NCBI GenBank assembly: GCA_963575745.1
Contig: CAUYUJ010020538.1
Location: 60,001-124,000 of the forward strand
DNA from: Prorocentrum cordatum
Taxonomy: Eukaryota > Sar > Dinophyceae > Prorocentrales > Prorocentraceae
Length of the DNA: 64,000 bases
Direction: 5' to 3'
Part shown: positions 50,815 to 62,990 of the stretch, piece after piece
How the letters are laid out: each line of letters begins with the position of its first letter
Numbering within the stretch: the stretch's first letter is position 1
Made by a program: the position numbers and the translations under genes
Notes under the pieces: generated by a model
The model's input: the letters and a program-made list of their open reading frames with translations, nothing else
The model's database searches: none
Told to the model about the DNA's origin: nothing

Positions 50815-52880
50815 CTAGCTGTGGAGCGGCGTTCACAACAAGTTTTGTGAATAATGATTCGTAGCGGAAGGTTGCTCGCAAGGTTTGTTGTGGAGTTGCA
50901 TTCGCAATATGATTGGAGGGTAACGCCTCGAAGTGGAGAGGAGGGGGCTGAGTGATCAGGAGCCGTAGCACCAGGAGGAGTAGGACGAGGAAGAAGAGGA
51001 GGGTGAGGAACATGACGAAGGTGAGGAGCAACACCTTACTCACAAAACTAGGTGTGGAGCGGCGTTCACAGCTAGTTTTGCGAGTAATGTTTCGTAGCAA
51101 GAGGCTGCTCACAAAACTGGTTGTGGAGCTGCGTTCATAACTAGATATACGAGTGACGCCGCGAAGCGGAGAGGTGGGGGTAGAGCGAAGAAACGAAGGA
51201 GGAGGAATGGGGGGAGGAGCAGGAGGAGTAGGAGGAGGAAGAAGAGGAGGGCGAGGAGCATGACGAAGGTGGGGAGCAACACCTTACTCACAAAACTAGG
51301 TGTGGAGCGGCGTTCACATTTAGATTTGCGAGTAATGTCTCGTAGCAGGAGGCTGCTCGCAAAACTGGTTGTGTAGCTGCGTTCACAACTAGATTTGCGA
51401 GTGACGCCACGAAGCGGGGGGGTGGGGGTAGAGTGAAGAAACGAAGGAGGAGGAAGGGGGGAGGAGCAGGAAGAGTATGAGGAGGAAAAAGAGGAGGGTG
51501 AGGAGCATGACGAAGGTGAGGAGCAACACCTTACTCACAAAACTAGGTGTGGAGCGGCGTTCACATTTAGTTTTGCGAGTAATGTCTCTTATCAAGAGGC
51601 TGCTCGCAAAACTGGTTGCGGAGCTGCGTTCACAACTAGATTTGTGAGTGACGCCATGAAGCGGAAAGGTGGGGTTGAGTGAAGAAAAGAAGGAGGAGGA
51701 AGGATGGGGAGGAGCAGGGGGAGTAGGAGGAGGAAAAAGAGGAGGGCGAGGAGCATGACGAGGGTGAGGAGGAAGACATCACTCACAAAACTAGGTGTGG
51801 AGCGGCGTTTACAGCTAGTTTTGCGAGTGATGCTTCGTAGCAGGAGGCTGATCGCAGAACTGATTTAGGAGCTGCGTTCACAACTTGATTTGTGAGTGAC
51901 GCCACGAAGCGGAGAGGTGGGGGTAAAGTGAAGAAAAGAAGGAAGAGGGGGGAGGAGCAGCAGGAGTAGGAGGAGGAAGAAGAGGAGGGTGAAGAGCATG
52001 ACGAAGGTGAGGAGCAACACCTTACTCACAAAACTAGGTGTGGAGCGGCGTTCACAGCTAGTTTTGCGAGTAATGTTTCGTAGCAGGAGGCTGCTCGCAG
52101 AACTGATTGGGGAGCTGCGTTCACAACTAGATTTGCGAGTGACGCCACGAAGCGGGGAGGTGGGGGTAAAGTGAAGAAAAAAAGGAGGAGGGGGGAGGAG
52201 CAGGAGGAGTAGGAGGAGGAAGAAGAGGAGGGTGAGGAGCATGACGAAGGTGAGGAGCAACACCTTACTCACAAAACTAGGTGTGGAGCGGCGTTCACAG
52301 CTAGTTTTGCGAGTACTGTTTCGTAGCAGGAGGCTGCTCACAAAACTGGTTGTGGAGCTGCGTTCATAACTAGATATGCGAGTGACGCCGCGAAGCGGAG
52401 AGGTGGGGGTAGAGCGAAGAAACGAAGGAGGAGGAACGGGGGAGGAGCAGGAGGAGTAGGAGGAGGAAGAAGAGGAGGGCGAGGAGCATGACGAAGGTGA
52501 GGAGCAACACCTTACTCACAAAACTAGGTGTGGAGCGGCGTTCACATTTAGATTTGCGAGTAATGTCTCTTATCAGGAGGCTGCTCGCAAAACTGGTTGC
52601 GGAGCTGCGTTCGCAACTAGATTTGTGAGTGACGCCATGAAGCGGAGAGGTGGGGTTGAGTGAAGAAAAGAAGGAGGAGAAAGGATGGGGAGGAGCAGGA
52701 GGAGTAGGAGGAGGAAGAAGAGGAGGGTGAAGAGCATGACGAGGGTGAGGAGGAAGACATCACTCACAAAACTAGGCGTGGAGCGGCGTTCACAACTAGT
52801 TTTGCGAGTAATGTTTCGTAGCAGGAGGCTGCTCGCAGAACTGATTGGGGAGCTGCGTTCACAACTGACGGGGGGCAGCC
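50815..52880. repeat. ~247-bp satellite array, eight copies plus a diverged one
   Basis: CACAAAACTAGG(T/C)GTGGAGC starts at 51041, 51289, 51536, 51784, 52027, 52270, 52517 and 52765 (spacings 248, 247, 248, 243, 243, 247, 248). A diverged copy begins at about 50815. Each unit has two related ~75-bp halves (GTGTGGAGCGGCGTTCACAG / TTGTGGAGCTGCGTTCACAA) plus a ~100-bp purine block. On the minus strand each unit encodes CERRSTPSFVSKVLLLTFVM followed by a Leu-rich stretch that looks like a membrane helix; spacing is often not a multiple of three, so coding is unlikely. Confidence 0.95.
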
Positions 52881-52959
52881 GACGGCCAACGCTGCCCTGT
52901 TGAAGCTATACGATTTGATTATCATCCTCCTGCTCTTGAAAAAATACCGCTTACCAGAT

Positions 52960-53745
52960 TTTCCAGATTTCCAAGATCTTCCCAGAGATGGCCCTGGTGA
53001 AAAACGCTGCGTTTTCCTGATATGCCTGACCTTCCCAGGGATTACCCCTGAGAAAACGCTGCGTTTTCCTGATATTCCTGATATTCCTGCCATTTCCAGA
53101 GACTACCCAGGCGCCGAGGCCTCCTGGGGCTGCCGAAACATTGCCCTGGTGGAAAACGCTGCGTGTTCCTGATATTCCTGACCTTCCCAGGGATTCCCCT
53201 TGAGAAAACGCTGTGTTTTTTCTTGATATTCCTGATATTCCTGACATTTCTAGAGATTATCCTGCAGGCTCACGGTAGTCTCTGGAAATGTCAGGAATAT
53301 CAGGAATATCAGGAAAACACAGCGTTTTCTCAGGGGTAATCCCTGGGAAGGTCAGGAATATCAGGAAAACACAGCGTTTTCCACCAGGGCAATGTTTCGA
53401 CAGCCCCAGGAGGCCTCGGCGCTTGGGTAGTCTCTGGAAATGTTAGGAATATCAGGAATATCAGGAAAACACAGCGTTTTCTCAGGGGTAATCCCTGGGA
53501 AGGTCAGGAATATCAGGAAAACGCAGCGTTTTCCACCAGGACAATGTTTCGGCAGCCCCAGGAGGCTTCGGCGCCTGGGTAGTCTCTGGAAATGGCAGGA
53601 ATATCAGGAATATCAGGAAAACACAGCGTTTTCTCAGGGGTAATCCCTGGGAAGGTCAGGAATATCAGGAAAACACCGCGTTTTTCACCAGGGCAGTGTT
53701 TCGGCAGCCCCAGGAGGCTTCGGGAAGTCCCAGGAAGCGTTTCGG
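52960..53745. repeat. 152-bp repeats arranged as an inverted (palindromic) array
   Basis: Right side: TAGTCTCTGGAAATG at 53276, 53428 and 53580 (152-bp spacing). Left side: the reverse complement CATTTCCAGAGACTA ends at 53105, and a diverged copy ends near 53259. The symmetry centre lies at about 53262-53275. Each unit contains hairpins of its own, such as GGAAAACGCAGCGTTTTCC and CAGGGGTAATCCCTG. Confidence 0.93.
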
Positions 53746-53867
53746 AAGACTCGGGAAGCCCAGGAGGCCGCAGGAAGCCCCAGGAAGCCCCAGGCCCTCC
53801 CCCCCCCAGGGCGCGCGAGGAAGAGGAGTAACAAAAAAAATGTATGATCATGTGGGGGGGGGTACCA

Positions 53868-53898
53868 TATATATATTATATATATTATATATATATAG

Positions 53899-53929
<31 letters not shown>

Positions 53930-53975
53930 GTATATATACATATGTATATATATATATATATATACATATACATGC
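53868..53975. repeat. (TA)n microsatellite
   Basis: TATATATA with GTATATAC interruptions, directly after the inverted array. Confidence 0.97.
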
Positions 53976-54049
53976 CAGCAGCGCACCATTTAGAAAATAA
54001 CGAGCCGACTGCTCATGGTAATGCGGCGACGTTAGGTAATTACCCATTC

Positions 54050-54260
54050 TGTTTGCCAACGGCATGACGGCGCACCGCCGGTCCATTCCGCGACGCTGTG
54101 AGCGTTCCTCCGCCGCACCATCATGCCATCTGTCAAGTCGGCACCGTGATGGCCAGGGTGGTCACGACGCCCAGTCACGGGAGCGCGCTTGCTGCGCCAG
54201 TGTCTACATGCGGTGGCCGCCGGCGCCCACGCGCCAGGCGGTTTCCAGGGCCCATTTGGG
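54050..54260. repeat. Dispersed repeat, copy 2 (relative at 49398)
   Basis: Shares TTTGCC-ACGGCATG-CGGCGCA and GGTCCATTCCGC with 49398-49450, followed by CCTCCGCCGC and a later TTTCCAGGGCCCA match. Confidence 0.7.
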
Positions 54261-55000
54261 GGGCGGGCGCGGCAAGAAACCCAGCCATGCCGCTTCTGCA
54301 CTGGAGCGGGCTGCCCTTGCCCTTCCCCTGCTGCCTCTTCCCCGGGCTATGGCGCGAGGGACTTCCACACCCTTCGGGGATTGATCTGTCATTGGGGTCT
54401 AGCGCACTCAAGCGCACCCAGCTGCCCGCGGGCGCCTGGCTCCACACTGTAGCCGCAGCGCCCCGCTGCTGCACGGCGAGGCGGGGGTGGCATTGAGCGC
54501 TGGCCATCCCGCCACAGGGGGGACCTGCTTACGAGTGCGTCTAGAGGGCAGGGGACGCAAGTCTAAGCCTCATCGTGAGATTTGGGAAATATCATGACTT
54601 AGATTTTCGATGATCGATTCTCGATGTTCGACATGAGTTGTTTCCGAAACCCGGCACATATTTGACGTAATTGGTTTGCACGTTCGGTCGTGTCGGTTCA
54701 TGACTACCCCTACGTGGTATTGTTGGCAATGTTTGAGATAACCCATCTCCCTATTTTGCGCGCCAGCCTGGCGCGCTGATCTGGGCGCGTCTTGATGCGC
54801 ATGCACTTCTGTCGTTGTCCGTGCGCTTTCCGTCTGAACCCCCCTCCCCCAGAAAACATGGAGGATTGATGGGGGGTGCGAGGCGGCTGAGAGCGCAATT
54901 GTCGACGACGACGGGTCAGAATGAAGGGGGATCGCGCGAGAATGCCGCGGGGGGCATGTGCTTGAGGATCAAGTTCTGGAGAAGTAGCGGCCGGCGCCTG
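54261..55000. other. Unassigned sequence
   Basis: Unique; frames are short and overlap on both strands. GATTTTCGATGATCGATTCTCGATG near 54602 is a small repeat of TCGATG. No gene called. Confidence 0.4.
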
Positions 55001-55845
55001 CTCGGCGTCGCGCTCGCGCCCGTTGCCGTCCAGCGGCCCGAGTTCCAAGGCCCAACCGAGCGCGCGATGCGACGGGGCTTCTGATGCAAGCGTGGAGTAT
55101 GGCGGGGCCTCGCGGCGATTCGCTGCGGGACTTCAAGACTACCCCTGCGGCTGCTCTGGCGGACTCATTCGATCGACGCGGCATCCAGCGGAGGGGGCGC
55201 GCGCGGGAGGTATTCTAGAATCGCGCCCGCGCGTCCGCGCGTTCCCGCCCAGCGGGCGTCGAGCGTCGCCAGCGCAAATGCGGGTTTCTGGCGTCGCGGC
55301 GGCAATTCGCGGGCCCGCGCTGGAGGCGGCGCGCCACGGTATCTGGGGCGCGCCATGTCGCCAGGGGCGTTATGCGAGGTCGCGGGCGCGTCGCGCACCC
55401 TATTCGGGAACGCGGGGCCAGAGCGACCGTGCGAGGGGGGCGCCGCGCCGGAGGGGCGTCGCGCGCCGTCGCGCACGAGGCGCGGCGCAAGGTCGACGCA
55501 GCCCGCGATCAGACGGAGGACGCCGCGCCGCCATTGCGACGCATGCCTCCTTGCCGGGACGTTCGCGCTGCGACGTCGGCGCGCCCCCGCGCCGGAGGCT
55601 TTCGTCGGGCTTCGGCGGGGGCGCGCGTGGCCGCGTCGGAAACTGGCCCGCTGGGCGGCCGCCCTGCGTTTGGCATGAGCTGGCGCCGTCGGGCGCCCAC
55701 CTGCCAGCCCGCTTGGGCTGTCCTCACTCCGCGCGCGCCATGACGCGGACGCGCGCGTCTTCCGGGCCCCGTCTTGGGCCCAGGCATTGGGGCCACCTGA
55801 CGCCATTCCCCAGTTTAGGCCAGAAATATCCACCTTAGCACCATC
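55001..55845. other. Extreme GC/CpG-rich island
   Basis: About 800 bases of GC-rich, CpG-dense sequence with long open frames on both strands (about 270 codons plus, 298 minus). Overlapping antisense frames of this size are expected when stop codons are rare, and no domain is visible. It may be decayed coding sequence or a regulatory island. Confidence 0.5.
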
Positions 55846-56156
55846 ACGAGTATATGCAGTTGCGATATGGAAAGTTGTATGGCGAGACCAGTTATATCCG
55901 CAGTAGTAGTGGTAGTAGTGGTGGTTGTCGCAGTGATTACATGATGAAGAGGGCCAGACAGGGCGCTGCAAGACCTGGAAGCGTGCTCGTGGAGCGGGAG
56001 CTTTTGGAATTCGATTGTTTTCACGGGCGTGACCGCGGTGCGCGTTACTACTCGCCCTCACCCCCGTTTCGCTTCCGACTGATCACCCTATTGAGTCCTA
56101 AAGCCGTATTTGCATTGGGTTCCTACTCGATTTGTTTGGTAGTTGGATGTGTCTCC

Positions 56157-56385
56157 CAGATTTTCGCCACGTTGGTGCCCGTGCCCGCTCGTGGGCGCCT
56201 CGTGGAAAAAAACCGCGCGGTGGGTGGGTTTCCCGACTGATTTGCCGCGCTGGCGCCCGCGTCCGCTCGCGGGCTCCTCGTGGGCGCCCCGTGCGTGGGG
56301 TGGGCTCCCCGGGGATTCGCCGCGTCGGCGCCCGCGTCTGCCCGTGGGCGGCCCGCGGGCGCCCCGTGCACCTGCACGACACAGT
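56157..56385. repeat. 75-80 bp tandem repeat, three copies
   Basis: GATT(T)(T/G)CG-CCGCG-T-GGCGCCCGCGTC units start near 56159, 56239 and 56314. The unit on the minus strand reads RADAGADAAN-like peptide; not thought to be coding. Confidence 0.85.
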
Positions 56386-59300
56386 TTTCACCACACGACG
56401 CGACACTCGGTGGCGGCAAAGAGGGGGGTGACGACTTCGAGGGGGTGGACATCATGGCGGGGGCCATGATATCTCCACAGATTTCATGGCGACTCTTGTT
56501 GTTTCCTGACGTCCCTGGCCCCCCCCACCCTGGGCCGCGCACGTGCCGCCGGCCATGGTTCGCACCCCCCCTCTTGGACACCCCCCTCTTGGCTGCCCCC
56601 GACACAGAACACATCGCACAATGTAACTTGCACAGCGTAACTTACAATGCTTAGGTGTCACCGCATTAATCAGAGCGGGCGTATGATACATCAGAGCGTG
56701 TTGTAGCTCACACCTTAGAGCTCACACCGCATGGCTTACTCAACAAAACGCACACCATGCAGTCAACACCACCTAGTTACACCCAGTAACCTCACACCGC
56801 ATAGCGCACGCAATCTAGATTACACCACCTGGCTTGCCCATCGTAGCTTGCGTCACACAGCTCAGGCCGCAAAACTTTCACAAGTGAGCTAATGCCGCAT
56901 GGATTGCACGACATATACTTCACCTTCACAGTGCAACACTTTACGGAATAAGAACCCACACGGTTTAGCATGTTTATTTAAACATTTGATTCACGTCGTT
57001 GCCATTATAAGAGCGTGGGTGTTATCTACGAGGGGCGGCGCGATCTTCCATTGTTTCCCCGGGGAACTGCATGAGGGGATTCGCATCCATGTCCGTTTAC
57101 CCTGCTTTCCTTTGCATCAAGCGGGTGCATCTTACGATTTCGTTCGCTCTGCCCCAGCCTCGTAAATTGCAGTGCCCAGGTCTGGCGTCACGTACCTTGC
57201 CGTCTACCCGTATCGAGCGACAGGGCTTCCACCTGGCAAGGATCTGCCATGTCCTGCGGCAGAGTTGTTGTCGCCGTCTTTTTTCCCAATATTCGGGGAG
57301 GACGGAGGTGGTGCCCGCCACCAAACGTTACACATAGACACCATACACCCTCCAGTGGATCGCTCCGAGGCCTCATGGGAAGGGTGGGGGTTTACATATC
57401 ACCACGACGCGCCGTCGATCTTTTACGTCGCCACGTGCCCTTGAAGGCACAGGGAGTTCTCGTCAACGGGCGCTTGTGTATACATTTTTCGTGACGTATG
57501 TTGGTCGGGATAGAGGGAACGACATGGTTTGCACGCAGTCAGCCTCGGACCCGCCGCTGGGCAAATTCTTGCCGCTTCTTGTGCTGGCCGAGAGGCGCCG
57601 CCCAAAAGATCTCCACCCTCCACACTTGTTTTTATTTACCCTCCCTGTCGTCCGTCACGATTTTCGTTGTCTGTTTTTCCGGCTGAGATGTTTCCCCTCG
57701 GCATGGCATTTGCGATCATGTTGTTTTCACATGGATGCAGGATATAATTTGTTTGATTGAACCATTGCGATGCGGTTGGCTATTTCAGTTAGCTTCGTTC
57801 GCGTGTATAACTCTTGCGAAGAATATTGACAGACGCTAGGCGTTTTCCACGGTCATGTCATCCGTTTGCGCCAGCATTGTCGTCGAAGGTTTTGTTGACG
57901 ACGGTCACACAGCCATGCACTCGTGTGCCATATCTTTGTGTATTGCACGCATCCAGCCACATGCGTGAAGACGCACGTGCCGCATGTGCTCGTTTAAATC
58001 CCCGGTGTGTTTGCCACACATCAGGTTTCGCATTTACGCAGCAGGCGCATCGGATTCCTGAATATGTTCCCTCCATATGTGTTCCATTGTCCTTCCCGTA
58101 TCATTGGTCGCATGCAGTATTTGATTATTTGTCATGCCTCGCCGCTTGCAGGACTACTCTATTGTCATCAGTGCGCGGGGCGGGGATGATTGCAAGAGCA
58201 TAGCATGTGGCAGCATTTCTCGTCTACGTCTCCCTTCCTCGTGCTGCTCCTCCACTTCCTGACGGGGAGAGGGCAACATAATTGCAAGGTGGAAGGGGGC
58301 CCCAGTGCTGCAAAGCGCCCCACTGCCAGAAGCTCCAGTCGCCGCATTTAGTCAGCACGCACCGTTACTACTGGCAAGCTGCGTCAAAGTATCTGTTTGC
58401 TTCGAGCGCCCTGCTGCGCTGAGCCCTTCCAGCAGCTAGGTCCACCATCAGGCTTTGGGCGCAGCATTTCACTCTCGGTGTCTCCCTTCCTTTCTCTCCC
58501 AAGCTAAATCTAGCCATATGACGCACTCCTTGGCGGCGCACGCCGAACCAACCCAGCAGCTAGCCCCGTGGGGCCAATCCGCCTGTGCGGGGCATTCTTT
58601 TCTTGTTGCGTGGCAGATGCCCAAATGCGCCCGCACGTTGCTACCAGCCTGGCGCCAAACAGGTTTCGCAACCCACCCTTGTCCAGTCAAGCTCCTCGGG
58701 CTATCCGCTCCGTCATCGTCCCAGTCCACCTCATCATTGTGTTGCTTGTCGTCCAGTCGCGCCCCCCCGCCTCTCCCACTCTATCCTTATCCGTATTCCG
58801 CCTCATCCTTATCACGTTCTCCGAGTTGTTCCACCGCCAAGCTTGCTCGTTGCCGCTTGGCTCACACCTGTGGTGCTGTGCCGTCCAGCGGAGCCCACCG
58901 AGTGGGTGTTGCCATGTGGGGGGCAACAGCAGTGGCGGCAGCGAGCTAGGAGAGCGCGCATGCGAAATGTTTGCAATGGAACTGTCACCCGTACTCGTCC
59001 AGGCCCCCTGCCATGTCTCAGCCGTGTGTTGAACTTTTGTTTGTCTCGCAAAGTTCAGGAAGTGGTGTTGAGCATCGATGTGTGACAAGTTGGTCGCCAC
59101 CAAGTGGCATCCTGCAGCATTGCATGCAAAACAACAGCAGGTACTCGCAGGAGCCAGTGCGTGATTAGGACATACGTATGATTCTGGCGGGATGGTCATT
59201 GTCCCCCTCTTGGGAGTGATCGGCTGCTGGTCTCAGTGGTCTGCTGGGAACAAAATGTCCAGGTGCGAACAACAAGACGATCAACACGTCCCGCCGCTCG

Positions 59301-59477
59301 AGTGTCGGCAGTAAGTTATTTCATATGCACGCCACAGCACAGACTAGGAGCCGAGTCATTAATACGTCCTCTCGAGCTGGAGGATTGGACGTCCACGGTT
59401 GCATTGATTCAGGATCGACCATGTATACAGTTGAAGATATGACGGATTGACCATTGTATTGGGGAGAAGGTCCAGAG
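56386..59477. other. Balanced-composition sequence without supported genes
   Basis: 56640-56900 has diverged 20-40 base repeats of CACACCGCATGGCTTA-type (CACACCGCATAGC, GCCGCATGGATTGC). 57000-58200 and 58200-59440 are unique with frames of at most about 170 codons, none with a recognised domain. Imperfect repeats of TCTCCCTTCCT(C/T) and GCAGCATTTC(T/A)C link 58214 and 58463. Confidence 0.45.
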
Positions 59478-59588
59478 GATGTGGACGATTTGTAGTAGTA
59501 GTGGCAGTAGCAGTCGTAGTAGTAGTAGTAGTAGTAGTAGTCGTCGTAGTAGCAGTAGTAGCAGTAGCAGTAGCAGTAGCAGTAGTAA

Positions 59589-59629
<41 letters not shown>

Positions 59630-59630
59630 A

Positions 59631-59666
<36 letters not shown>

Positions 59667-60355
59667 AAGTAGTAGTAGTAGTAGTAGTCGTAGTAGTAGT
59701 AGTAGTAGTAGTCGTCGTAGTAGCAGTAGTAGCAGTAGCAGTAGCAGTAGCAGTAGTAATAGTAGTAGTAGTAGTAGTAGTAATAGTAGTAGTAATAGTA
59801 GTAGTAATAGTAGTAGTAATAGTAGTAATAGTAGCAGTAATAGTAATAATAGTAATAGTAATAGTAGTAATAGTAGCAGTAGTAATAATAGTAATAGTAA
59901 TAGTAGTAGTAATAGTAGTAGTAATAATAGTAATAGTAGCAGTAGTAATAGTAGTAGTAGTAGTAGTAGTAGTAGTAATAGTAGTAGCAGTAGTAGTAGT
60001 AGTCGTAGTAGTAGCTGTTGTAGTAGTAGTCGTAGTAGTAGTAGTCGTCGTCGTCGCAGTAGTAATAGTAATAATAGTAGTACCAGTCGTAGTAGCAGGG
60101 GTAGTAGTAGAAGTAGTCATGGTAGTAGTAGTCGTCGTCGTCGCGGTGCTACTCGCACCTGTAGTAGCAATAGAAGTAGTAGTAGCAGTAGTAGTAGTAG
60201 TGGCCAACGTCAAAGAAGTAATAGCCGTAGCAGTTGTAGTAATAGAAGTAACAGCGGCTATACTAGTAGTAGTAGTAGTAGTAGAAACAGAAGAAGGGGT
60301 AGTAGTTGTCGTATTAGCAGTAGCAGAAGTAGCAATAGTAGTAGTATTCATTGAG

Positions 60356-60391
<36 letters not shown>

Positions 60392-60441
60392 AAAGTAAAC
60401 GTAAAAGTAAAAGTAGCCGTAGTAGTAGTAAAAGTAGCCGC

Positions 60442-60474
<33 letters not shown>

Positions 60475-60543
60475 CGTAGTAGTAGTCGTAGTAGTAGTAG
60501 TAGCAGTAGTAGTAGTAGTAGTAGTAATAGTAGCAGTAGTAGC

Positions 60544-60585
<42 letters not shown>

Positions 60586-60727
60586 GGTGGTGGTGGTGGT
60601 GGTGGTGGTGGTGGCTGTAGTCGTAGCCGTAGTCGTAATATTCGTAGTAGTCGTCTTCGTTGTAGCAACAGCAGTAGTGGGATTCGTGGTTGCAGTATTC
60701 GTAGTAGTAGTACTAGTAGTAGTAGTA

Positions 60728-60802
<75 letters not shown>

Positions 60803-61221
60803 TAGTAGTAGTAGTAGTAGTAGTAGTAACCGTCGTGGTAGTCGTAGTAGAAGTAGTCGTAGTGGTCGTCGTCGTAGTAGTAGTAGTAGCCGTAGTTGTC
60901 GTAGCAGTCGTAGTAGTAGTAGACGTGGTAGCAGTACTAATAGTAGTAGTAGTAGTAGCCGTGGTGGTAGTGGTAATAGTCGTAGTCGTAGTGCTACGAG
61001 TACCAGTTGTAATAGTAATGGTAGTTTTATTAGTAGTAGCCGCCGTAGATAGTTGTAGTAGAAGCCGTCGTCGTCGTCATCGTTGAAGTACTACTAGTAC
61101 CGCGTAGCACTCGTAGTCGCAATAGTAGTAGTAGTAATAGTCGTAGTCGTAGTAGTCAACGTAGTAGTAATCGTAGTCGTAGCCGTAGTAGCTGTGGTAG
61201 TAGTAGTAGTAGTAGTACTAC

Positions 61222-61255
<34 letters not shown>

Positions 61256-61339
61256 ATAGTAGCCGTAGTTGTCGTAGCCGTAGTAGTAGTAGTAGTAGTA
61301 GTCGTAGTAGTAGTAGCAGTAGCAGTAGTAGTAGTAGTC

Positions 61340-61370
<31 letters not shown>

Positions 61371-61371
61371 C

Positions 61372-61424
<53 letters not shown>

Positions 61425-61790
61425 GTAGGTAGGTAGGTAGGTAGGTAGGTAGGTAGGTAGGTAGGTAGGTAGTAGTAGTAGTAGTAGTAGTAGTAGGAGT
61501 AGTAGTAGCAGTAGTAGTAGTAGTAGTTGTAGTAGTAGTAGTCGTCGTAGTCTGCGTGGTAGTAGTATTATTTGCAGTGGCCTTAGTAATGGTAGTAGTA
61601 GTAGTAGTCGTCGTCGTCGTCGTAGTCGTAGTCGTGGTAGTCGTAGCCGCAGTAGTTGTAGTCGCCGTCGTAGTATTTGTAGTAGTAGTAGTAGCAGTAG
61701 TAGTAGAAACACTGGTAATAGTAGCAGTAGTAGTATGGGTATGAGTAGTAGTAGTGGTGGTAGTAGTAGTCGTAGTCGTAGTCGTAGTAC
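59478..61790. repeat. 2.3-kb (GTA)n microsatellite field
   Basis: GTA/TAG repeats with AAT, CAG, CGT and GGT variants and a pure (GGT)n run at 60575-60613. At 61424-61470 it changes to a tetranucleotide (GTAG) run of about 12 units. Frames are poly-Val, poly-Ser or poly-Leu artefacts. It matches the window start (1-358). Confidence 0.97.
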
Positions 61791-62059
61791 AGGAGGAAGC
61801 TTCGGGCCCGACCGGGCCTGGTGCTAAGTGCGTCGCCCAGCGTATACTCTACCTCACATCTTCATTATGTCACTCCTCCTCGTCCTTTACTTTCATAGTC
61901 ACTGGTATGTGCTGAGGCCTTTTCTGGATCACATTGCGATTCATCGCCACTCCTCTGAAGAGGGTAAGCGGCGTACAGTGTACTCGTCCTCATGTGCATT
62001 GGAAGACACGGGTGGACATTGATGATATATATACGTGTTGTTGGGCACCCATGCGGGAT

Positions 62060-62990
62060 CATTGTGAGGCATCCAGACCGAAGATCAGCAGTTTTGCCCT
62101 CAACACCGACGCCCAGATCCTCGAGCCGAATCAGTTCACGAGTGGCATCGCTATCCTGGACATGTTCTTGGACGTTTGCGCGCACATCTACCACCACGAG
62201 CAGCATTGCGAGCTGCCGAACTTCAGCTCCTACTTTTTAGCTACTATTGCATTTACAACGGCACCATCAACCTGACCGCCAGCCTCGCCATCAGCCCCGC
62301 CTGCGATTTCGACGAAGTCGAGGAGACCCACGACCTCTGGAGGCTAGGGGTGCACGACGATGATGGCCCAAAAGAATCCGACCATATGGGACTCCCACTT
62401 CGAGATCCCTTCGGTACGTCACCGACGACCCTCCGCCGTCGCCATGACTGGTCTCGCTTTGATATGACGAATCAGGGCCTCCAGCTGCAGCGACCAAGCT
62501 CGCCGGGAACACGGTTCGTTTCGCCGCAGAGAGCGACGCTTACCCCGAGCCCGACGCCGTCGTCCACGAGCACGGCTTTCAGGACCAACAGGCCGACCAT
62601 TAGGAGGCCAGCTCCGACGTGCACTACGACGGGGTCAACGCCAAGAGCGCCCAGGCCTACAACGCCATCTGCATTCCTAGTGTTCGCGAGCTAGATATCT
62701 CAGGGGTCCAGGTCACCTTCTTGCTATCGGGGCCCATCCACGCAATGCAGGTTGATGGCGCAATACCAACTGCCCGACACTCCACGGGGGAAGCTGCGCG
62801 CAAAGCGGAGAGGGCAATGAGCCGGATATTTTGATGGACCACATGTACAAGGTGCGTATCATTGGCTCTTCGGCCACGTCGACCTCGCTTATGCCGACGA
62901 ACACATGTACGCCAGCGCCGACTGCGCGAGCACCGACCCCAACGACAACGGCACGAATGGCACTCTCCCAACCTTCCCCTCCCTTCCTGC
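62060..62990 (+). pseudogene. Exon-like remnants of an unknown gene
   Basis: Plus-strand pieces with coding-like composition: 62080-62235, PKISSFALNTDAQILEPNQF and SGIAILDMFLDVCAHIYHHE; after an acceptor-like CTTTTTAG at 62239, YCIYNGTINLTASLAISPAC and FDEVEETHDLWRLGVHDDD, ending DPFG before GTACGT (donor-like, about 62413); 62495-62690, KLAGNTVRFAAESDAYPEPD, an in-frame TAG near 62601, then SSDVHYDGVNAKSAQAYNAI; 62825-62960, FDGPHVQGAYHWLFGHVDLA and YADEHMYASADCASTDPNDN. Frames differ between pieces. The TAG and shifts suggest decay, or introns I cannot place. His-, Asp- and Trp-rich protein; family not recognised. Confidence 0.4.

Noticed and set aside
55023-56061. Overlapping 271-codon plus and 298-codon minus frames in the GC island
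   Set aside because: Both arise from high GC content; neither shows a domain, and codon patterns do not favour one strand clearly.
59447-61744. Long poly-Val, poly-Ser and poly-Leu frames
   Set aside because: They are translations of (GTA)n in different frames; all frames and both strands stay open for the same reason.
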